DNA of 64,000 nucleotides from Humulus lupulus. Taxonomy: Eukaryota; Streptophyta; Magnoliopsida; Rosales; Cannabaceae. Under the pieces are notes generated by a model. It was not told where the DNA came from. It was given only the letters and a program-made list of their open reading frames with translations, and searched no databases. Shown in pieces: positions 34,680-45,842 of the stretch (its first letter is position 1; every line of letters begins with the position of its first letter). The stretch is from contig NC_084802.1 in assembly GCF_963169125.1 (NCBI RefSeq), positions 23,343,107 to 23,407,106 on the forward strand, read 5' to 3'. The translations under genes were made by a program, and so were the position numbers.

Positions 34680-34935
34680 CCGGTCGGCCAAACCCTCACT
34701 GGTCAGCCAAGACAAGTGGTTGGTCGGCCAAACACATGTCTGGTCGGCCAAACACCTGACTAGTCGGACAAGCACCTGACTGGTCGGTCAAACACCTGGC
34801 TGTTTGAACAAGCACCTGACTGGTCAGTCAAACACTTGACTGGTCGGACAAACACCTGACTGGTCGGTCAAACACCTGACTAGTCGGACAAGCACCTGAC
34901 TGGTCGGCCAAACACCTGACTGGGCGGTCATGACA
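34680..34935. repeat. Minisatellite of 20-bp units (CTGACTGGTCGG.CAAACAC)
   Basis: About a dozen head-to-tail units differ at a few positions (GGCCAA, GGTCAA, GGACAA). They are contiguous without spacers. The partner LTR has about seven fewer. Confidence 0.9.
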
Positions 34936-35050
34936 CTTTACTGGTCTAACATGACACATCTCTGGTCTAACATGGCGCATCTCTGGTCTAACATGGTACA
35001 TCTCTGGTCTAACATGGCACATATCTGGTCTAGCATGACATATCTCCGGT
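34936..35050. repeat. Minisatellite of about 21-bp units (CTCTGGTCTAACATGGCACAT)
   Basis: Five to six consecutive units lie in the LTR directly beside the 20-bp array. The partner LTR has a similar number (about 40395-40505). Confidence 0.88.
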
Positions 35051-35226
35051 CAGTCAAAAATCTTTATCGGTCAGACATAAATTCTATCAGGTCGACCAGA
35101 TCACTTTATCACAACTCCGAAAAGCCAACACATTTATTGACTATTAATGCGCCAGTTACTTACCATGTATTGCCACTTGTCACTTCTGACTGCCAAGTCA
35201 TCGTACTGAATTTTTTGGGGATAACA

Positions 35227-37384
35227 TTTATCCCCCAAGTTTATCATATGATTTACTTGTATGATAAACTTTTCCTCTAGCAAAATGTTTTTGAGGTCAT
35301 CCAAAAGCTTCCATCCGGTCGATAACTTTCACGTAAACCCACAATTGAACTTGTCTTTTGATTTCTTCAAATTCTATTTTTTGATCTTGTTGTAGTATCC
35401 CATCAGTAGGAAAACATGTTTGTGCCCCATGCTCTTGAGATTTGTTGTCGCCTTGGAATCCTCTAGCCAATCGGTTACTATTTTTGGCCCTCATATTCGT
35501 ACATGACTAGTAGGATAGCCTAACTCCTCGGAAATAGCTTATTGGAAGTGCATGTGTATGGCCGACCGGTTATCCTCTTCTAACCACTCGGACACTTGCA
35601 CATTCTTCTCCCAAGCTGCTCAGACACTCCATGCAAACCACTTAGATGCTTGGCCTAAACACTCGGACACCACATCATCCGCTCGGACACCAAGTGCACC
35701 ACTCGGGCACCACGACATCCGTTCGGACCATCACCCAGTCGGTCGGATGCAGCACCATCTGCTCGGACACGGACGCTAACCGCTCGGATGCACCCTCCAG
35801 GTTGTTCGGACACTCATGTTAACCGCTTGGATGCACCCTCACCTTCCGCTTGGACGCTAGGGCACTACCTTTTGGATGCACGCCTAGCTACTCGGACATG
35901 CCCTATCCGATCGGACACACAGCCAAGCCACTCGGACACGCCCTGCCTTGGACAAGCAGCCAACCAATCGGATGTAGCCCCCAGCTGCTCGAACACGCAG
36001 CCAACCGATCGGACGCAGCCCCCCAGCTGCTCAGACACCAACCTTCGGATGCGCGCGCGGGCTTGCTTAGGCACACTTAACATCCGCTCGGGCATATGGC
36101 ATAGCCACTTAAGCCTATGCCTAAAACTTACCCCACCAAAAACCATCAAACCACTTAGTTCGAATCTCCCAAAAGTATTTTGAGAGATTGATTTCTCTCA
36201 ATCAATCTTGGGGAAAAATTGACTTCTCTTCTCAAAGACATTTTTTCACTATGTAGTATTTACTTTGCACTCATTTGTTCATGTTTGTTTGATTCATTCT
36301 AGGGACTCATCGCTGTTAGTCATGCTTAACAACAGACTACCCGACCAGTGATATATGCTCATCTGACCAGAGAAGTTGTATCTGCTCTCCCGACCAGGAA
36401 AACTTTGCACCTGATCAGCTAAACTTTGTACCTGGCCAGTAGTTTACTCTTTTTCTTGTGAAGACAATTGTTGGTTAGTAACTTTGATATTTTTCTCGTA
36501 CAGCCAAGCTATTGGCATTTATACTTTACTTTTATTTGCTAACTTGAAACATTCTAAGTCCTTTTAGACTTAAAAAGTTATAAGTTTTTTATCGAATAGT
36601 AAAGTCACTCTGATGTATGCCTTATATTTTCGCATGAGTACTTAGTTTTCTAACTTTGAAATTCTAGACATTTCATAAGTCCATACTAAGTACACTTTCT
36701 CACACTCTTATTGCTCTAACATTTTATGAGCATAATATTTATTGTCACATGAATATCTGCTTCTAACTTGAAATTTTAAAAAAATTCCAAGTTACTTAAG
36801 CTTTGTCAAACAAGTTAGCTTAATGGCCTGTTTGGACTTCGAAAATTTACAAGTCAGCCTAAAAACAGATATCTTAACTCGTGCTCTTATTGCCTGTGTT
36901 AAATTATATACCAGTATACCCCATGTGCCCCCCAAATGATCGAGGGTTGAAAGATCCTTAGTCACTTGCTACTTGACTGAATCTGTTCGAGCAGTTAATT
37001 ACTCGTGAAACACATAGAATATATGGAAAATATTCGAGCAGTTGAACACTACTTGAACGTATCGACCAGTTGAACACTGTCCGATTTTACCGACCAGTTG
37101 AACACTGTTCAAATAATTAACACACATGCACATTTGTAGCAAGAATCGACTACGCTGCGCGTAGTCTCTTTTATTACTCATAAATTAAAAAGGACAAAAC
37201 GTGTCTAATAACGAGTCTTAAACAACAAAAATTGTTTAAAAATAGATGACTGGTCAGCAAATAACCAGCTCATAAACCAAATTTAAATAACAAGTTAAAC
37301 AACTTGAAATTAAACTACCACTATGAAAGCGGTATTTAGAAATAATAGATTCACAGACGCTCGTCGTTCTAGTGGCTCCTGATC
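35227..37384. other. Non-coding 3' region of the gag-only element, with CTCGGACAC-word repeats
   Basis: It carries the purine tract (35227-35240), then a region (about 35560-36120) rich in irregularly spaced copies of CGCTCGGACAC/CGGATGCA. Beyond that is AT-rich sequence. No pol motif is found. This is where protease to integrase would lie in an autonomous relative. Confidence 0.6.
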
Positions 37385-39630
37385 CTAGTACTCCTGCTCA
37401 TCTCGAAGTGTCTCGGCATACCTCTCCCTTGCTTTGTTGCCATCCTCAGCCAAGTGTGGACCTCCACATATAGTGTCTAAGGTAAAGTCCACAAGCCCGG
37501 GTTGCAAGGGTGGAGATCTCTGTCGTTTGAAGCCAGGATTGCTGCTGCCTCCTTCTCCTTGGGATGTCTCTGCCCGGTACTTTTTCAACTTTCCCGATCG
37601 GAGAAGAAATTCTATCTCATCTTTGAGGTGATTGCATTCATTCGTGTCGTGACCATAATCTCCATGGAAACGACAAAACTTATTCATGTCTCTCTTCTTC
37701 ATCTCTTTCCTAATGGGTGGTGGTTACTTGTAGGGAACCTCTTCATGACTAGCAAGATATATTTCCGCTCGAGTGGCCGAGAGAGTGGTGTAATTAATGC
37801 ACTGAGGGTCATACTTGGTTGGCTTTTCTTTTGAACTCAACTTTGCTTTCTTTTCCTCATGGTGGTCAGACCCGTTATTTCCACGTTTCTTTCCATCATT
37901 CTTAGGAGGGTCAGTTGATCTGCCCGAATTGTTTATGCCATTATCCTCTTTCTCGATTGCATCATCCAATTTCATATACTTGTCTGCTCGGTCAAGAAAT
38001 TGTTGAAGTGTTGAAATTGGATTTCTATGTATACTATCCCACAAAGGGCTCCGATAAGTTATCCCAGCGGATATGGACACCATCTTCCCCTCGTCTCCTA
38101 TAGCAGTTGCTCTATTGGCTTCTCTCATGAATCTCTGTATATAATTCTTTGAAGACTCATCTTTTCCTTGTTTGATATCTGCCAAGTGGTTGGCATAAAC
38201 TGGTGGAGTCTGGGAAGTGTTGAATTGTCTATAAAACTCCTTCCTGAATGCTTCCCAAGAGGTTATGGAGTTCGGCTTAAACTTCCAATACCATTCCTGG
38301 GCAGTATCTGACAAAGTAGTCGGGAAAACTCTACACCGATAATTGTCACTTACTCCGAGCAATTCCATCTAGTCCTCAAATTTCCCAACATGTCTAATGG
38401 GATCTGTCTTTTTTGTATATACTGGCAGAACCGATGCTTTATATTTTGTCGGCGGCTGGGCTGCTCTAATCCGGGCACAAAATGGGCTGCCACTCTAGTG
38501 GTCTATCACATCCATCCCAGAAGATCGTTTTGACAAACCTTGCACTGCAGCTGTTAGCATGTCAAGCTGGGCTTGGATGGCTGGTGCAACTGATGAAGTT
38601 TCAAGGTCTTGACCGCCTGGTCGGGCATTACCATATGGTGCACTGTCGTCAAGTATCTCTACTTGACTGGTAGGGCGGTTCAGATTTTGCCCTTCGATCG
38701 GGACGGTCCTCCTCTTGTGGGTGATAACGTCCCTCAGATCCTTCCGGAAAGCATGCTCTCATGCCTGATCAAACAACGTACTTTTCGATTTTTCAGAGGG
38801 CTTACTATGCTGGACTTGCTCCTTGCCACTGCGCTACTGGTTGGGATGCGGTGGTGGCCTTATTGCCTGTACCGTGCGATCTTTTCCTCCTCACTGGTTG
38901 TTGTCATTCTTTTCTTTCGACTGGTCAGTGTGATGACTATCAACTTCATCAAGACCATGCCCGTCTTTGAAGTGTGAAGTTTCTTTACTTCGAGGAGTTC
39001 TGTTTTGCTCCTGCTCGGGTGGAGTCTTCTTACTGCCAGATTTGTGACTTTCGGATTTGGAAGTTTCTGATCGGTGAATCCTGGAAGGGGTTTTATAGTG
39101 CTCCCGTTGTGTTGATGCAGTACTAGAGCAGACCCCATCATCTTCCCGCCAGGGGGGTTACTCCTGCTTCTGTCCGGTCCACGAGAATTGCCTCTGTCAG
39201 TGGTCCTCCGATCGGCATTATTATTTCTTGCTCTCTGGGAGGCTGCTCGTGCCGCGGCTTGAGCATTAGCTTGGGCCAATTGGGTAGCCGCTTCTATAGC
39301 AAGTGCTGCTTCATGATGTCTCCGGTCGACTTCCTCCTATCGCTGTCTGAGCTCTTCACTTCTGGCCTCCATATCGCGCCTTCGCTGCTCTAACACAGCT
39401 CTCTGCTTGGCCATCTCTTCAGCGAAAGACTCCTGCCGAGAATTGAATTGCATCATCTCCTCTTGGAAAGCGCCTATTGCTTCCTAGAGTTGTTCAACTT
39501 CTGGAGTGGTCTCCTCGAGAAACACCCTGGGCTCAGTCTCTGGGTTCTGCGGTCCATGATGTTCTGATCTAGCAGGCTCTCTTGACGTGCCTGACTTTTT
39601 GGATGCCACATTGGTATTCTTGGGCGCCAT
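37385..39630 (-). pseudogene. gag of the gag-only element, broken
   Basis: It starts MAPKNTNVASKKSGTSREP 57 bases inside the LTR. A Q/E/R-rich coiled-coil-like part and an NNNADRR basic part follow. Then, after a frame change between 39000 and 38400, comes the gag core: KFED, MELLGVSDNYRCRVFPTTL, TAQEWYWKFKPNSITSW, SSKNYIQRFMREAN. It ends with CRFHGDYGHDTNECNHLKDEIE and GGPHLAED, as in Tat gag proteins. Gag forms the particle. Stops are TAG at 39484 and 39337 (Gln expected) and TAA near 37724 (Gln expected). The protein stops before any protease. Confidence 0.85.
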
Positions 39631-39667
39631 TTCGATATGATAGTCACATGTTTCTTCTCTTCAGGCT

Positions 39668-39686
39668 CTCAATGAAAGCACCAAAA
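39668..39686 (-). other. Primer-binding site of the gag-only element
   Basis: TTTTGGTGCTTTCATTGAG on the element strand lies directly inside the 5' LTR. It is the same primer type as in the 12.5 kb Tat element. Confidence 0.75.
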
Positions 39687-40684
39687 TGTTGACCACGATT
39701 TTGGCCAACAACAAGTAGACATCAAAACTACAATGAACCTTCAAGAGAAAAATACGACACAGATAATTTTATAGTGGTTCAGCCCCAATTTATTGGTAAT
39801 AGCCTAATCCACTTGGAGTTGTGATATATATCCTACACTTAAGATCAGATGAACTTGAGCCAACTGAGTTTCTTAAGTGTTAGTAGAAAAATACATAGTT
39901 TCTCTCTCTAAACTCTCTTAGAAAATGCCCCAAGAATACCCCAAGTAACAGTCCCAAAGTCTAAAACTAGAGAGTTTTTCTCAGTCTAAAAAGATCCTCC
40001 TCTTAAAATGATGCCATGAGCCATTTATTTATAGGCTCATTGATCGTACATCAGATATTCCCTTTGACCAGGTCCTTTCTGTTACTCTCACAATATTTAA
40101 TTAATAATAACATCTAAAATACAACAATATGCGATTCTTTGGGATAATATGAGAGATTCCCGCGCAGGTATGACCGATTCTAGCTAAAGCCTTTACTGGG
40201 ATCTCTTGCGTAGCAATGATCTGTTTAGTCGGTCCACATCACACCCAAAAGGAAAACTGGAGGGCCAAAACACTTCACCGGTCGGCCAAACCCTCACTGG
40301 TCAGCCAATACAAGTGGTTGGTCGGCCAAACACTTGACTAGCCGGACAAGCACCTGACTGGTCGGCCAAACACCTGACTGGTCGGTCATGACAATTGACT
40401 GGTCTAACATGACACATCTCTGGTCTAACATGGCACATCTCTAGTCTAACATGGCACATCTCTGGTCTAACATGGCACATCTCTGGTCTAGCATGACATA
40501 TCTCCGGTCAGTCAAAAATCTTTATCGGTCGGACATAAATTCTATCAGGTTGACCAGATCACTTTATCACAACTCCGGAAAGCCAACACATTTATTGACT
40601 ATTAATGCACCATTTACTGACCATGTATTGCCACTTGTCACTTCTGACTGCCAAGTCATCGTACTGAATTTTTTGGGGATAACA
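39687..40684 (-). repeat. 5' LTR of the gag-only element, 998 bp
   Basis: It is the partner of 34089-35226, outer flank CATAC. A TATA box (CCTATAAATAAATGG on the minus strand, core 40026-40033) sits mid-LTR. Confidence 0.93.
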
Positions 40685-41165
40685 CATACCCTTTCCCTAC
40701 AAATATCCCATTCTTAGTTAAAGTAAACAAATCAGCCCTTATAGTCTGTGTAAACCACGCCTTGTTGAGAAGGTAGCCCGAGACCAGATTCTTTCTCATC
40801 TCTGGAGTGTACATGACTTCCTTAAGAATCACAGTTCTTCCAGAGGTAAACTTTAATTCCACATCTCCAATACCAGCAACAATCGTAGTGTGTGAATCTC
40901 CCAGCAACACTTTCTTATCCTCAGTAGCAGTAGTATATGTCTTAAACATATTTCGATCATAGCAAACATGGCGAGAAGCGCCAGTGTCTACCCACAACCC
41001 TTCTGATCCACCAACAAGGTTGATCTCAGATATCATAGCCGTGAAACGCTCTTCAGTTGTCAGGTTAGCCTGTGGTGCAGAGCTTGGCCTGTTCCTGCAC
41101 TTGCGTGCCATATGACCTGGTCTGTTGCAAACAAAGCACAGAAATGGAGCAGGTTCATTCTTCTT

Positions 41166-41196
<31 letters not shown>

Positions 41197-42018
41197 TTAT
41201 TATTATTATTATTAGGGGGGTGTTGCTGCTGTCTGTTTTGGTTCCTTTGATGGTTCCAATTATGATTATTGTTCCGAGGTTGATTGTTGCGGTTTGAGTT
41301 CTGCTTTCGATTCTGATTCTTGAAGTTTTTCCCATTGGGTTTTAGAACCGCAGTGGACTTTTTGTTAGTGTTGTTGTTGCTGGATACAACAAGAAATTCT
41401 TCTTTCTGGTCTTGTTTACGAGCTTCCTCCTCAATACGAAGGCGAGTGATCAGACTTTCCAGTGAAAATTCTTTTGTTTTGTGCCTGAGAATTTTTTTTA
41501 AATCTTTCCACATAGGGGGCAGTTTGTCAATAATCACTGCAACTTGAAATTGTTCATCTAAAGACATACCTTCATAAATTATTTCATGAGCGATTTTCTG
41601 AAGTTCGTGAGATTGGGCTTCCACTGACTTGTCATCGGTCATCTGAAATTTGAGGTAGTGACTGACAACGTACTTCTTGGTTTCAGCCTCCTCGGTGTCA
41701 TACTTCTTTTGCAATGCGTCCCAAATTTCCTTAGCATTTTTGTCAGAATTATAATAATAATACAAGTCATCAGATAAACCATTGAGAATGAAATTTTTGC
41801 ATAAAAAATCATTTTCGACCCAAGCCTCTAATGCCTTAGTTTGTTTGTCTTTTTCATCATTCTCAGTAGTCAATAGGCTTATCAGTAGTCAGAGCAGTGT
41901 TAACCTTTTTCATTGTGAGAAAAAATAACATCTTTTGTTTCCATCTTTTAAAATGGTTACCCTCAAAATGAAATGGTTTATTAATGTCAACAACACCAGA
42001 GTTATCATCGGTAGTCAT
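40685..42018 (-). pseudogene. Copia gag and protease
   Basis: The apparent start is the ATG at 42018 (MTTDDNSGVVDINKPFHFEG, KRWKQKMLFFLTMKKV). A frame change near 41875 leads to the main frame. The gag core reads WVENDFLCKNFILNGL and YDTEEAETKKYVVSHYLKFQM. A 12-lysine run encoded by a TTC/AAG microsatellite precedes the zinc knuckle CFVCNRPGHMARKCRNR. The protease has LWVDTGASRHVC. The frame is then cut by the gag-only element after FVGKGY. Apart from the frame change near the start it is open, so this part of the element is well kept. Confidence 0.9.
41159..41213. repeat. TTC and TTA microsatellite inside Copia gag
   Basis: About twelve TTC units are followed by about six TTA units. On the coding strand they give Asn and Lys runs just before the zinc knuckle. 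Confidence 0.9.
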
Positions 42019-42043
42019 GGCAGAAACTTAAACGTCTTAAAAT

Positions 42044-42786
42044 TGTTGGGATAGTTGTTGCAGAAATAAAAAAGGAACGAAATTACCGAATAATAATCTG
42101 GGTTGAGTTGCGGACTAGGTCGCTCTCTTTAAGACGTTCGCGGCACTGCCCAGAAATGTGCAAGCAGACTATCAGCCCCATCGTCCCCAGGATAAAACAG
42201 CTCAGTCAATACTGTATCGAACCTCCACTGCACCGTAGAGAACCGTTGTTTACCACACCCTTAAAAATGCTATTGCTCGGAATCGATAAAATACTTAGTG
42301 CAATTTTTTTATGATATAAAAATATTGAGAGAGTGCATTTCTAAAAAGTAATCGCCCTATTTTAAAGAAAAGGTGGATCTTTATTAACGGGAAAAAAATG
42401 TTTTATTAAAACGTGGAAGAGGAAGTTGGATTCCTGAAAAAGCTGAAGAGAAAAAGTCTTCAGTTTTACCAAAAATTAATCACGTTTTTATTAAATAAAA
42501 TAATACTTAATAAATAATAAGGTGCACACCACACCAACCAACCAGCCAGCTCGGGTCGGTCGGCAGCGCGCTCGCGTGTGGTGGTCAGGTGAGCCTTTGT
42601 GTGACTCCTCCCCCTTCCACAAAAGCAGGTACCCCTTGGGGCACAACCCCAATGGTCAAGTCTACTATCTATATACCCTTACAAATGAGTATTCTAAAGC
42701 AATGTGGGACTCTTCCTCTAGGGAGACATTAATTCACATTTTCTATTTTTTTTAACAATTCACATTTATATTGATAAGTTCCAACA
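42044..42786 (-). repeat. 5' LTR of the Copia element
   Basis: 743 bp, the partner of 29309-30091. Outer flank CTTAC. GGTATATAGATA (minus strand, about 42667-42678) may be its TATA element. Confidence 0.92.
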
Positions 42787-42791
42787 CTTAC

Positions 42792-44225
42792 AACACATAG
42801 TAACTGTAATGAGCTAACGCTCAATGAGGAAGAAAGTTCACACAATTCTTAAATAATACTTACACAGTCATAACATCAATATATAACTGAACTTGAAATC
42901 ATTCATCAAACATCAAACCATTAATACACACAGGGAGAATGTTGAACTTGTGAAGAAATATCACCCTCCTTATTGCTAGTTTGGTCACTTAAAACCCGTA
43001 TGACGTTATTGCATGTCTGCACTTACCTTTTCCACATAATGGTACATGCGTATCAATCTCATACATGCAATCACAAACATAGACATTGCATAATCACATC
43101 ATACATTCTCAGAATATACTAACATCCTTAGATATAGAGTAAACACAACCTTAATATCAACAACTATCATACAAATCCAAAGCATGCATAATTAACAAGA
43201 TCATACCAATTATTTTCCAAAACTCTAAACTTTTACGTTCAAAATGACATAAAAATCTAGATACTCACACTCAATGTTTTATCATGCTTAATAATGAACA
43301 TGCACAAGACATATAAATTAATATGCCATAAACACTATTCCTAGTATAAAGCATGCATTCATAACCATAGATCTAACCTAAAAGCACAATAACAGTCACT
43401 TTAACCCTTGGCTGACAGAACTCTAATGGCTCTTTTAATTTTTTGCTCAAAACTCTTTCTTTGGTCGAACACTGCTAGGTTTTCTTAAGTGTTGCTTCAA
43501 ACGTGTGAGTGTAGCAAGGCTTGTTCCTAATGTGGCGTGAGGAGAGAAAGAAGAAGGGGTGTGGCCGTGAGAGCTAGAGAGAGAAAGAGAAAAAGTGGGG
43601 TGAAAGCTACATAGCAAAAAAAAACGGAAAATGTGGCGTGGAAGCTAGAGAAAGAAAGAGTTTCAAGTTGTGTGCTTATGCTCCCACACTCTCCTCTACT
43701 TATAGGCAATGTCTAACCCTAGTTACCCATTTCTATCTTTCCCATTTGTAAAAATAATAACATAAAATAAAAAGAAGAAAACCAATCTATTTTCTTACTC
43801 ATGGTCGAATTCTCTATATAAGGAAAAAGAGTTCAATTTGTCTTAATTGATACAATGATTCCTTTATTTTCTTATTTTCCATTACATAAAAGTTATTTAA
43901 ATCCTAAATATATATAGCCGAAATATATATTAAAATGAATAAAATTCCTCCATCACAAGTCTCATCAAATTTTCTTATTTCTTTAAGCCTTTAGTTGTCC
44001 ACAAACCCTAATCTATCATTAATGGCGAAATCAATCATGGAAAGAAAATGAAACTTTCTCTTGATTGCTTTGATCATCTTTTCCTCAATTGGATCAATCA
44101 CCAAATCCCTATTATACCCTCCAAATCCTAAATTTACTATAAAATTACTTGGGGAAAACTCTTTATAAATTCTATTAATCATTTAACTAAATAAATGATA
44201 CTATGAATAACTAATATACCCTTGA
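42792..44225 (-). repeat. LTR-like remnant, right part
   Basis: Sequence continues the left part (28976-29308) across the Copia insertion. On the minus strand it has GAGCGTTAGCTCATTAC, which resembles chromovirus LTRs, and a purine-rich AGAGAGAAAG tract near 43560-43600 (CT-rich on the minus strand). It ends near the transposase tail at 44232. No coding signal is convincing. Confidence 0.4.
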
Positions 44226-44231
44226 CCGAAA

Positions 44232-44401
44232 TGTATCGGTACCAATGATTTTATTAATGATGATGAAGAAGAAGTCGAAGACGTAGAAGAAGCAGATGAC
44301 GATGATGATTTACTCGTTGGCCTTAGTGATGATGATAACACCAATCATGTTTTGCCTATAGATGTTAATTTGATAAGTGATGACAGTGACTATTGTACTT
44401 A
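44232..44401 (+). pseudogene. C-terminal tail of a CACTA transposase (TNP2-like)
   Basis: The acidic tail NDFINDDEEEVEDVEEADDD ending in SDDSDYCT and TAG resembles the tail of the transposase in the third CACTA here (DDDFINDDEDDEISEDAVE at 59982-60206). In both elements this stop is followed after about 200 bases by a second ORF in the same direction. The rest of the transposase was removed or displaced by the LTR-like sequence to its left. Confidence 0.6.
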
Positions 44402-45842
44402 GTTCTCGTATCTGTGTAAGAAAAATGTTTAAATAATTATATATAAGAAATGTTGAACGATTTATGGATTTGTTATGTTGTGGATGTTTTGAAATTTTAT
44501 ATGGTCATTATACAACTATATATCCATAAATAATATATATCTGATACTCATACTAATTAACAAACAAATTTGGTCATATTTATTTTAAAGATGTCAGCAG
44601 ATGTAGCGTTATACCATGGTGGAGATGGTGGTGGTCAAGATCCACCGAATCCTACTACGATCCCCTCCAGTTGCGAGTCAGGTATTTTCAAATTTATTTC
44701 TAATTAGACCTTATTACACAACATACTAAATTATATGATGCATTTATTTAAAACAATACAGTAGCTCCACTAAAGAGAAAAGGTTGTGGGCCTGCCGCTG
44801 GGAAAAATTTAGATTACAGAAGGGGAGAAGTTGGACATCCACTCCCCATAGTGGTTGACCCTATCACGTACAAGGTGGTGGAAATGGAACATGATGCTTT
44901 TGTCTGCCTTTTGGGCACCAAAGTCACATCAGCGGTTCTAGGATATAACAAGGATTGGACGAGTGTCCCAAAACAATATAAGGACAATGTCATTAGTAAA
45001 GTAAAAGTAATTTTTTTAGATTTTACTTTGACAATAATTGTATTATAATTCCAGCACGATTAACATGTGTTTCTCTTGATTGTAGCACATCTATCAAATA
45101 GATGGGTGGCCAAATTACCACCCTCATTGACAGTATCGATGTTGAAATGGCTGAGAGATACCTAGATAAGAAAACTAAGCAGCACGCCCACTACAAAAAG
45201 TTCTACAAAGGAGCAGATGATTGGGACGAGGTCCTAAAGAATCTATGTTAACGTCGATGAGTGGAAACAAATTTGTGAGTTTTTCAGGAGTCCAGAGTTT
45301 ATTGCCCGCTCAATGATGAACAAAATAAACTGAGACCAAATGAAGTACTCTACAACACAAGACACGAAATCATTAGCAGCCACTCGTCACGAAAAAGTAA
45401 GTGAAAATGTTAACTTAATTAAGTTATATAAATTTATAAGTTCTCTAACATTCTCATTTTCTTTATTAGTTGAACTATAACCTCATTGAGGAATGGAAGG
45501 AGTATCACTGGACCAAAAATAATAAGAATTTTGTCAACGAAGATGCTGAACAAGATTATGTAAGTTTAACTTTATTATCAATTTAAATAATTATAGATTT
45601 CTTTTGTATTATAATAGTTTTTAAAAATAGGTTAAGTTGAAGACAACTCTTGAAGCTGAGACTCAACAGACAGTTGAATCTGGTACCGATGATTCTTCCT
45701 CAATCGATCAAATGAAGATATTAAGTCACGTTCTTGGTTAAATGAGCGAAGGAGTTGGCCATAAATTAAAGGGAAAATCGTTAACACGTCCCTCTCAAAA
45801 CACTCAGTCTCAGGCACCACCTCAACAGCTGATTGAGGAAAT

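Larger units (their letters stand above)
34089..35226 (-). repeat. 3' LTR of the gag-only element, 1138 bp, with tandem arrays
   Basis: It matches the 998-bp partner except for the repeat array at about 34680-34935. The 140-base excess equals seven 20-base units. A TATA-like TATAAATAAATGG (minus strand, about 34427-34440) lies in the middle. Confidence 0.93.
34089..40684 (-). mobile_element. Gag-only Tat-related LTR retrotransposon (TR-GAG type)
   Basis: LTRs 39687-40684 (5') and 34089-35226 (3') open TGTTATCCCC and close GGTCAACA on the element strand. The primer site TTTTGGTGCTTTCATTGAG and purine tract ACTTGGGGGATAAA are both in place. The 5-bp duplication CATAC is perfect. The internal 4.46 kb codes for gag (39630-37385) and shows no protease, RT, RNase H or integrase motif on either strand. 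Elements with LTRs and only gag have been described as TR-GAGs; they depend on enzymes of related elements. The LTRs are nearly identical outside repeat arrays, so this is a recent insertion. Confidence 0.92.
29309..42786 (-). mobile_element. Ty1/Copia retrotransposon hosting two younger insertions
   Basis: LTRs 42044-42786 (5') and 29309-30091 (3') start TGTTGGAACTT on the element strand and end ATCCCAACA. They are flanked by a perfect 5-bp duplication CTTAC (29304-29308 and 42787-42791). Domain order on the minus strand is gag with a zinc knuckle, protease, integrase, RT, RNase H, the Copia order. Taking out the gag-only element (34089-40684) and the Cassandra element (31475-32291) leaves about 6.1 kb. 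The closest lineage may be Tork/TAR, but I am not certain. Confidence 0.95.

Noticed and set aside
34828..35022. Open frame of repeated CHVRPEM units
   Set aside because: It is a translation of the 20-21 bp minisatellite, not a protein gene.
34680..35050. CRISPR-like array of short repeats
   Set aside because: Units are contiguous with no unique spacers, lie within a plant LTR and vary in sequence; it is a minisatellite.
41112..41297. Plus-strand frame with long Leu and Ile runs
   Set aside because: Antisense shadow of the gag microsatellite.
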